Of a DNA stretch of 64,000 bases, positions 59,293 through 64,000 are shown one piece after another. Each line of letters opens with the position of its first letter. Within the stretch, counting starts at the first letter, position 1. Made by a program: the position numbers and the translations under genes. Below the pieces are notes generated by a model. The model ran no database searches. It was given only the letters and a program-made list of their open reading frames with translations, and had not been told where the DNA came from. This DNA comes from Ga0077536 sp035325705 (lineage in GTDB: Bacteria > Pseudomonadota > Gammaproteobacteria > Ga0077536). The stretch is taken from NCBI GenBank assembly GCA_035325705.1, contig DAOKZI010000022.1, positions 10,716 to 74,715 of the forward strand, written 5' to 3'.

Positions 59293-59607
59293 TTACTTCT
59301 TCTGGATATGCGGCATCGAGCAGCTAGAGCCGCTGAAGGTTCCGCACACTGCCGGATCCTTCACGCCCGTGGCGAGTTTGCCGCTGGCATACTTCGCCTG
59401 GCCGTCGCCGCCGTACTCGAAGCCGGTTTCGTCGTTGATCGTGACCTTGTTGCCCTGCATGTCGACTGCTTCGGCGGCCACGCTGACGCCGTCGCCGAAT
59501 TCGACCATCTGGAAGGGATTGTCGGCGGCACCCGCGGTAGCGGACATGGCGAGCACGACGGAAGATCCGATGGCGATCGCCATGGGCTTAAGGGTGTTCT
59601 TCTTCAT
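59293..59607 (-). CDS. Putative precursor peptide of the MNIO RiPP operon
   Basis: 104 residues from ATG 59607, preceded by GGAGGT. The signal peptide (MKKNTLKPMAIAIGSSVVLA...) ends near ATAGA-AD (about residue 28). The mature part is acidic (NPFQMVEFGDGVSVAAEAVD) and ends with only two Cys, Cys88 and Cys96, in AVCGTFSGSSCSMPHIQKK. Known bufferin and HvfA precursors carry EGKCG repeats, which are absent here. Position as first gene of the operon, small size and export signal fit a precursor for the MNIO enzyme. The modified product is probably periplasmic and may bind metal. It could be only a secreted small protein, but its context makes that less likely. Confidence 0.72.
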   Translation of the reverse strand: MKKNTLKPMAIAIGSSVVLAMSATAGAADNPFQMVEFGDGVSVAAEAVDMQGNKVTINDETGFEYGGDGQAKYASGKLATGVKDPAVCGTFSGSSCSMPHIQKK

Positions 59608-59808
59608 CTGACCTACCTCCTCAATGTTATAAGAGCGCTGTACGGCAGCCGTGACGGACGGGCCCTGCGGCGAGGCAATCTCCCCATCTGCCCCTGTCCT
59701 CCCCACGGCTGCGAACGCCCGGAAAATGATGGTAGCCCTGTGTCAAGGCGTACGTCTACGGGGCCGGCGGAGGACGAGCGGCGCTGCTGGACGCAGCCGG
59801 GCGGGCAG

Positions 59809-59838
59809 AAAAAACCCCGCGCGGAAGGCCCGGCGGGG
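59809..59838 (-). terminator. Terminator-like hairpin with U-tract on the minus strand
   Basis: On the minus strand a CCCCGC...GCGGGG stem (59838-59815) is followed by six T (59814-59809). It would stop transcripts reading leftward into the RiPP operon, but no minus-strand gene lies to its right, so it may insulate the operon from antisense transcription of the Sel1 gene. Confidence 0.4.
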
Positions 59839-59903
59839 TAACGCAAAGTGAAGCGTAACGCTATCGCTACAGGGCCAGTGTCATCGAAGGAACGGACGAG
59901 CAC

Positions 59904-60944
59904 ATGGGATTTTCTCCTAAGAAGTCTGCGTACATTGATGGTCGCTGGCTCGCCTTTGCGCTGAGCCTCGTGACCGGCGCGGCGACGGCGGCACCGACCG
60001 CGGCGCAGTTGCTGCAGCAGGGCGATCACGCCGGGGCCGCGGCGCTGTTCGCTGCGCAGGCCGCGGCCGGGCGCGCGGTGGCGCAGAACAATCTCGGCGT
60101 GCTGTATCAGCGCGGTCAGGGCGTGCCGCGCGATTACGCCCTGGCGCGCGAATGGTTCGAGAAGGCCGCCGCCCAGGGCCTGCCCGGCGCGATGTACAAC
60201 ATCGGCATGCTCTATCTGCGCGGCTACGGCGTGCCGGCCGACCCCGCGCTCGCCGCGGGCTGGCTCGAGAAGGCCGCCGCCCTCGGCGAAGCCGAAGCCC
60301 AGTTCTATCTGGGGCTGCTGCGCTATCGCGGCGAAGGCGTGCCCAAGGATCCGGCCGTCGCCGCCCACTGGTTCGAACGCGCGGCGGCGGCCGGCGTATC
60401 GCAGGCGCGCTACAACCTCGCGCTGATGCTCGCCCGCGGCGAAGGCGTGCCGGTCGACGAGGCGCGCGCGCTCGAGCTGCTGGCGCCGTTCGCCGCGACG
60501 CGCGATGACGCGGCGCTGCTCGTCGCCGAGATCCATCTGCGCCACGTCGACGAGCCCGCGCGCGCGGCGCAGGCGCTCGCGGTGTTTCGCCGCCTCGCCG
60601 AGTCGGGCGTCGCCGACGCGCAGTCCGCCCTCGCGATGATGTACGTCATGGGCACCGGCACGCCGGTCGACGTGCAGGAAGGTCGCTTCTGGATGGAGCA
60701 GGCGGCCCGCCAGGGGCTGCCGCGCGCGCAGCTCAATCTCGCGAACTTCTACGCCCAGGGCATCGGCGCTGCGCGCGATCTGAGCGAGGCCCACGCTTGG
60801 TACACCCTGAGCGCGCAGAACGGCGAGCGCGGCGCCCAGGCCTTCGCCGATGCGGTGGCGAACGAGCTCGACACCGACGGCCTGCTGCGCGCGGCGACCC
60901 GGCTCGGTGAGCTGCGCGCGCTGACCGCGGCCCCGCCGCGCTGA
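59904..60944 (+). CDS. Exported Sel1-repeat (tetratricopeptide-like) protein
   Basis: 346 residues. The N-terminus (WLAFALSLVTGAATA) is a signal peptide. About six Sel1 repeats follow, each with the A-x-x-x-LG-x-x-Y/M-x-x-G-x-G-V/T pattern, for example AQNNLGVLYQRGQGVPRDYA, AMYNIGMLYLRGYGVPADPA, AQFYLGLLRYRGEGVPKDPA, and ALAMMYVMGTGTPVDVQEG. Such solenoids mediate protein-protein contacts, often in the periplasm. It is divergent from the RiPP precursor gene. The binding partner is not known. C-terminal residues 300-346 are non-repeat helices. Confidence 0.85.
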   Translation: MGFSPKKSAYIDGRWLAFALSLVTGAATAAPTAAQLLQQGDHAGAAALFAAQAAAGRAVAQNNLGVLYQRGQGVPRDYALAREWFEKAAAQGLPGAMYNIGMLYLRGYGVPADPALAAGWLEKAAALGEAEAQFYLGLLRYRGEGVPKDPAVAAHWFERAAAAGVSQARYNLALMLARGEGVPVDEARALELLAPFAATRDDAALLVAEIHLRHVDEPARAAQALAVFRRLAESGVADAQSALAMMYVMGTGTPVDVQEGRFWMEQAARQGLPRAQLNLANFYAQGIGAARDLSEAHAWYTLSAQNGERGAQAFADAVANELDTDGLLRAATRLGELRALTAAPPR

Positions 60945-61069
60945 GCGCTTCCGGCACGCGGCGCGGCGGCGCTCGGAAATCCCGACGCTAGAGGGCAGAG
61001 ACCCGACTTGCATGTGGCGGGCGTTTGGGGCTACATGCCGGGCCTGCGCCGCGTCCCCGCGTGGGGACG

Positions 61070-61789
61070 ATGGCGACCGCGACCCGTGATCTCGAGCGTC
61101 CGTTCCGCACCATGACCGCCCCGGCTCCCGTCCATCCACCGTCCACCGTCGTGCTCGACATGGACGGCACCCTGCTCGACCTGCATTTCGACGATCAGGT
61201 CTGGAACCATCGCCTGCCGCAGATCCTCGCCGCGCGCCGCGGCTGCGCGCTGGAGGCGGCGCAGGAATACGTCGCGAGCACGATCGCGCAGGCGCGCGGC
61301 ACGCTCGACTGGTATTGCCTGGACTACTGGGGCGCGCTGTTCGACGTCTCGATCCACGCCATCGAGCGCGAGCTGGCCGAGCTGATCCGGCCGCGGCCGG
61401 GAACGCTGGAGTTTCTGCAACACCTCGAGGCCCAAGGGATCCGCAGCGTGCTCGCGACCAACGCGCATCCGCGCTCGCTGGCGCATAAGCTCGAACGCAC
61501 GGGCATCGCGCGCTGGTTCAGCGCGATCAGGAGTGCCCACCCTTACGGCCATCCGAAGGAGCACGATGCGTTCTGGACCGCGCTCGCCGCGGATCTCGAT
61601 CTCGAGCCGGCGACCAGCCTGTTCGTCGACGACAACGTCGCCGTGCTCGACGCGGCGCGGCGCTTCGGCATCGCCGAGCTCTACGGCATACACCGGCCGA
61701 GCAGCCGCGGCGCGTGGCGCGAGTATGCCGACTATCCCGCCGTCGACTCGCTGGCCGAGCTCATTCCGCGCTGTGCGCGGCGCGGCTGA
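61070..61789 (+). CDS. yrfG: HAD-family GMP/IMP nucleotidase (YrfG-like)
   Basis: 239 residues from ATG 61070, preceded by GGGGA; a later ATG at 61112 is possible. VVLDMDGTLLDLHFDDQVWN is motif I with the nucleophile and acid Asp pair, in the exact YrfG form. VLATNAHPRSLAHKLERTG is motif II (Thr), HPYGHPKEHDAFWTAL carries motif III Lys, and ATSLFVDDNVAVLDAARRFG is motif IV. The RGTLDWYCLDYW cap segment is also specific. It dephosphorylates GMP and IMP in the cytoplasm. Converges with trmB. Confidence 0.88.
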   Translation: MATATRDLERPFRTMTAPAPVHPPSTVVLDMDGTLLDLHFDDQVWNHRLPQILAARRGCALEAAQEYVASTIAQARGTLDWYCLDYWGALFDVSIHAIERELAELIRPRPGTLEFLQHLEAQGIRSVLATNAHPRSLAHKLERTGIARWFSAIRSAHPYGHPKEHDAFWTALAADLDLEPATSLFVDDNVAVLDAARRFGIAELYGIHRPSSRGAWREYADYPAVDSLAELIPRCARRG

Positions 61790-61811
61790 GGAAACGCTGC
61801 GCAGGTCGCGC

Positions 61812-62492
61812 TCAGCGCCGCGCGAACACGAAGTCGGCGACGGCGCGCCCCTCGCGCTGTGCGCGGCGCTCGAACTTCGTCGGCACGCGGGCCTTCGGGC
61901 GCGGCGCGCGGCGGCCGGGTCCGGCGAGATTGCACCAGGCGGGCAGCGTCTCGACCAGCGCGGCGACCTCCTGTGCATAGTCGGCCCAGTCGGTCGCCAC
62001 GAAGAGCCGCCCGTGGCGCGCGAGCACGCGCGCGAGCTCGGTGAAGAACGGCGCCTGCAGCAGGCGGCGCTTGTGATGGCGCTTCTTCGGCCAAGGGTCG
62101 GGAAAGAACACGGACGCGGCCGCGAGCGACTCGGCGGGCAGCACCTTCAGCAGCTCGAAGACGTCGCAGCGTGCGACGCGCAGATTCGTGAGTCTGGCCT
62201 GCGCGATGCCGTTCAACAGGTGACCCACACCCGGTCCATGCACTTCGCAGGCGAGATAGTCGCGCGCGGGATGCGCGCGCGCCGCGGCGAGCACGTTCTC
62301 GCCGTCGCCGCAACCGACCTCCAGCCACAGCGGCGCGCAGCGGCCGGTGATCGATTCGGGCACACTGGTCTCGAACGGCCAACGATAGGTGTCGGCGAGC
62401 GCCTCCAGCGCGCGCCGCTGGGCGCTCGTCATGCGGCCCTCGCGCCGCACGAAGCTGCGCACCGCGCGCGGCGTCGCGGGCGTCTCGCTCAC
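61812..62492 (-). CDS. trmB: tRNA (guanine-N7-)-methyltransferase
   Basis: 226 residues. The AdoMet motif is LWLEVGCGDGENVLAAARAH. Then VARCDVFELLKVLP and the TrmB signature VFFPDPWPKKRHHKRRLLQ follow, with FVATDWADYAQEVAALVET. The C-terminal PTKFERRAQREGRAVADFVF is diagnostic (the T-K-F-E-x-R motif). It makes m7G46 in tRNA. Adjacent thiG is a common gammaproteobacterial arrangement. Thirteen bases separate it from thiG, so it is likely in the same operon. Confidence 0.95.
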   Translation of the reverse strand: MSETPATPRAVRSFVRREGRMTSAQRRALEALADTYRWPFETSVPESITGRCAPLWLEVGCGDGENVLAAARAHPARDYLACEVHGPGVGHLLNGIAQARLTNLRVARCDVFELLKVLPAESLAAASVFFPDPWPKKRHHKRRLLQAPFFTELARVLARHGRLFVATDWADYAQEVAALVETLPAWCNLAGPGRRAPRPKARVPTKFERRAQREGRAVADFVFARR

Positions 62493-62505
62493 GGGTGCCG
62501 CCGCC

Positions 62506-63303
62506 TCAGACGTGGAAGCGGCCGTCGATCGGCGAAGAGGCCGCCGCGTGCGTCCGGCGCGGCATGCGGCCCGCCCGGAACGCGAGACGGCCCGCGACGA
62601 TCGCGTGACGCATCGCCGTCGCCATCAGCACGGGATCCTGCGCCTCCGCAATCGCGGTGTTCATCAGCACCGCGTCGCAGCCGAGCTCCATCGCGATCGC
62701 GGCGTCCGAGGCCGTGCCGACACCGGCATCGACGATGATCGGCACCTTCGCCTGCTCGACGATCTCGCGCAGGGTGTAACGGTTCTGGATGCCGAGGCCC
62801 GAGCCGATCGGCGCGGCGAGCGGCATGACGGCGACGCAGCCGAGCTCCTCGAGCCGGCGCGCGAGAATCGGATCGTCGGTGGTGTAGACCATCACTTCGA
62901 AGCCCTCGGCGACCAGCGTCTCGGCGGCCTTCAGGGTTTCGATGACGTTCGGATAGAGCGTGCGCTGATCGCCCAGCACCTCGAGCTTCACGAGCCGGTG
63001 ATCGTCGAGGAGATCGCGGGCGAGCCGGCAGGTGCGCACGGCGCTGTCGGCGTCGTAGCAGCCGGCCGTATTCGGCAGGATGGTGTAGCGCGCGGGATCG
63101 ATGACGTCGAGCAGGTTCGGTTCGCCGGGCTTCTGGCCGAGATTGGTGCGGCGGACGGCGACCGTCACGATCTCGGCCCCGCTCGCGCGGATCGCGCGGC
63201 CCGTCTCGTCGAAGTCCTTGTACTTGCCGGTGCCGACCAGGAGCCGCGAGGCATAGCGGCGGCCGGCGATGACGAGCGCGTCGTCGTGAAGTTCGGTGTT
63301 CAT
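62506..63303 (-). CDS. thiG: Thiazole synthase
   Basis: 265 residues. LLVGTGKYKDFDETGRAIRA, VTVAVRRTNLGQKPGEPNLL, and VKLEVLGDQRTLYPNVIETL (catalytic Lys in VKLEV) are standard. MPLAAPIGSGLGIQNRYTLR and IIVDAGVGTASDAAIAMELG bind the substrate phosphate. It forms the thiazole moiety of thiamine from DXP, dehydroglycine and the ThiS thiocarboxylate. ATG overlaps the thiS stop. C-terminal residues after FRAGRMPRR are unconserved. Confidence 0.97.
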   Translation of the reverse strand: MNTELHDDALVIAGRRYASRLLVGTGKYKDFDETGRAIRASGAEIVTVAVRRTNLGQKPGEPNLLDVIDPARYTILPNTAGCYDADSAVRTCRLARDLLDDHRLVKLEVLGDQRTLYPNVIETLKAAETLVAEGFEVMVYTTDDPILARRLEELGCVAVMPLAAPIGSGLGIQNRYTLREIVEQAKVPIIVDAGVGTASDAAIAMELGCDAVLMNTAIAEAQDPVLMATAMRHAIVAGRLAFRAGRMPRRTHAAASSPIDGRFHV

Positions 63304-63560
63304 GTCGAGGTACCGGAATGCATGGCGGCGATGGGGCGCGCCGCGCCTGGGTGGGAGACATCTTCGCCGCCGCCGATCGCCTGCACGATCTCGACGCGAT
63401 CGCCGTCGGCGAGGACGTGCGTCGCATGCGCGCTGCGGGGCACCAGCTCGCCGTTCACTTCGACCGCGATTCTGCCACGGACCTCGAGCTGCGCGAGCAG
63501 CTCGCCGAGGGTCGGGGCGTCGGCCAGCTCCCGCGCGCTGCCGTTGAGGAGGATGCGCAC
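63300..63560 (-). CDS. thiS: Sulfur-carrier protein ThiS with a C-terminal extension
   Basis: 86 residues from GTG 63560. VRILLNGSARELADAPTLGE through VAVEVNGELVPRSAHAT and DRVEIVQAIGGG is the full ThiS fold. Normally the chain ends at Gly-Gly, whose carboxylate is adenylated and thiolated. Here GGG (63-65) is followed by 21 further residues (EDVSHPGAARPIAAMHSGTS...) before the TGA that overlaps thiG. It must be processed or is not functional as such. The start is a weakly preceded GTG; upstream in-frame codons are Arg-rich and unlikely. Confidence 0.85.
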   Translation of the reverse strand: MRILLNGSARELADAPTLGELLAQLEVRGRIAVEVNGELVPRSAHATHVLADGDRVEIVQAIGGGEDVSHPGAARPIAAMHSGTST

Positions 63561-63888
63561 GTTCAGCGCCCGGCGCGGCGGCGCGCGCCGCGGCTCGGCT
63601 CGTGACGAAACGGAGAAAGCATCGTGACTTGCGTATCGGTGGTGAAATTCACGGCGTCGGCGCAGCAAGAACGATCGGGACGGCGCTCGCGCGCAGCAGG
63701 GCTTGGTTCGTCGCAAGAGCGCGGGTCGTCTCGCGCTTCACGCCTTCCACGCGCGGCCCGTGGACCGGCGCGGCCGGACTGCGCGGCACTCGGCCCCGCG
63801 AGCTGCGGCCATTATAGACGCAGCGATCCGCCGCCCGCATGCAGCGCTGGCAGGCCGCCGACGGCATTGTCTAGAATGCCGGCATCCT
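63561..63888. other. 328-bp gene-free leader between thiS and tRNA-Gly
   Basis: This divergent region should contain the promoters of the thi operon (minus) and the tRNA (plus). TAGAAT at 63872-63877 is a good -10 for the tRNA, 11 bases before its first base. No TPP riboswitch consensus (CTGAGA with ACCTGATC) was found on the minus strand upstream of thiS. Confidence 0.45.
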
Positions 63889-63962
63889 GCGGGTGTAGTT
63901 CAACGGTAGAACATCAGCTTCCCAAGCTGAGAGCGTGGGTTCGACTCCCATCACCCGCTCCA
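63889..63962 (+). tRNA. tRNA-Gly (anticodon CCC)
   Basis: 74 bases including an encoded CCA. The acceptor stem GCGGGTG pairs with CACCCGC. The D-arm is GTTCAACGGTAGAAC. The anticodon stem TCAGC/GCTGA holds the loop TTCCCAA with anticodon CCC. The T-arm TGGGT-TCGACTC-CCA is closed. The anticodon reads GGG codons. Confidence 0.95.
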
Positions 63963-63970
63963 CTGCATCA

Positions 63971-63990
63971 TTCTGCGGACTTCCGCAGAA
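63971..63990 (+). terminator. Hairpin after tRNA-Gly
   Basis: TTCTGCGGA and TCCGCAGAA are perfect 9-base arms with a two-base centre, 8 bases after the tRNA. An overlapping alternative stem (GGACTT/AAGTCC) is also possible. The window ends soon after, so no U-tract can be judged. Confidence 0.35.
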
Positions 63991-64000
63991 GTCCAAGAGA

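Noticed and set aside
63561..63888. TPP riboswitch before the thiS-thiG genes
   Set aside because: The conserved CTGAGA and ACCTGATC-like elements of the TPP aptamer were not found on the minus strand.

Overview
This is a GC-rich chromosomal segment from a proteobacterium, most likely a gammaproteobacterium. The thiS-thiG-trmB order, a YrfG-type nucleotidase, an NhaR regulator, a RegB/RegA redox pair, a class III PHA synthase and a VPLPA-CTERM protein all fit that view; the family-level placement is my inference. Genes are densely packed, many overlap by 4 bp (ATGA or GTGA), and they are separated by islands of dispersed inverted repeats. I see no phage, plasmid, full-length transposase or CRISPR array.

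Layout. 1-3.4 kb (minus strand): a polyhydroxyalkanoate cluster (GNAT fragment, PhaC, a very short PhaE-like subunit, a lipase-like hydrolase, phasin). It faces a PadR regulator across a palindrome that carries two head-on promoters. 3.5-9.4 kb: a CocE-like esterase, an alpha/beta hydrolase, an HpaB-type flavin monooxygenase and an MhpB-type ring-cleavage dioxygenase. 9.5-19.4 kb: a MetE-like methyltransferase, a secreted subtilase, a VPLPA-CTERM protein, a D-aminoacylase-like amidohydrolase, a TorF-like porin, and an ADC-fold/LLM flavoenzyme pair, with most repeats lying between these genes.

19.8-30.2 kb looks like an accessory catabolic island. It holds a nucleotidyltransferase pair, an SDR, an LvaA/ACAD10-like phosphotransferase, a bicupin, a three-gene biotin-dependent carboxylase with altered active-site motifs, a decayed Ddn-like nitroreductase, and a two-subunit B12-dependent acyl-CoA mutase. 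The mutase lacks the residues expected of methylmalonyl-CoA mutase. 30.6-43 kb: an FrhB-like iron-sulfur flavoprotein, thioesterase, M48 protease, a second LLM enzyme, ExoD, a CaiB-type CoA-transferase, DUF2339 and DUF4404 proteins, a diiron oxygen-sensor-like protein next to an MCP-like protein, and NhaR.

43.2-52 kb: a polyamine operon with two AdoMet decarboxylase homologues flanking speE, RegBA, a degenerate HD-GYP protein, peroxiredoxin, cupin, MBL and HDOD proteins. 52-64 kb: pyruvate carboxylase, an OlsF-like double acyltransferase, an MNIO (DUF692)/DUF2063 RiPP-type operon with an unusual secreted precursor, a Sel1 protein, YrfG, TrmB, ThiG, a C-terminally extended ThiS and tRNA-Gly(CCC).

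The best candidates for something undescribed are the mutase/carboxylase island (21-30 kb) and the MNIO RiPP operon (57.6-59.6 kb). Secondary candidates are the oxygen-sensor/MCP pair, the dual-AdoMetDC spe operon and the extended ThiS. All family assignments come from reading motifs by eye; no database search was run.
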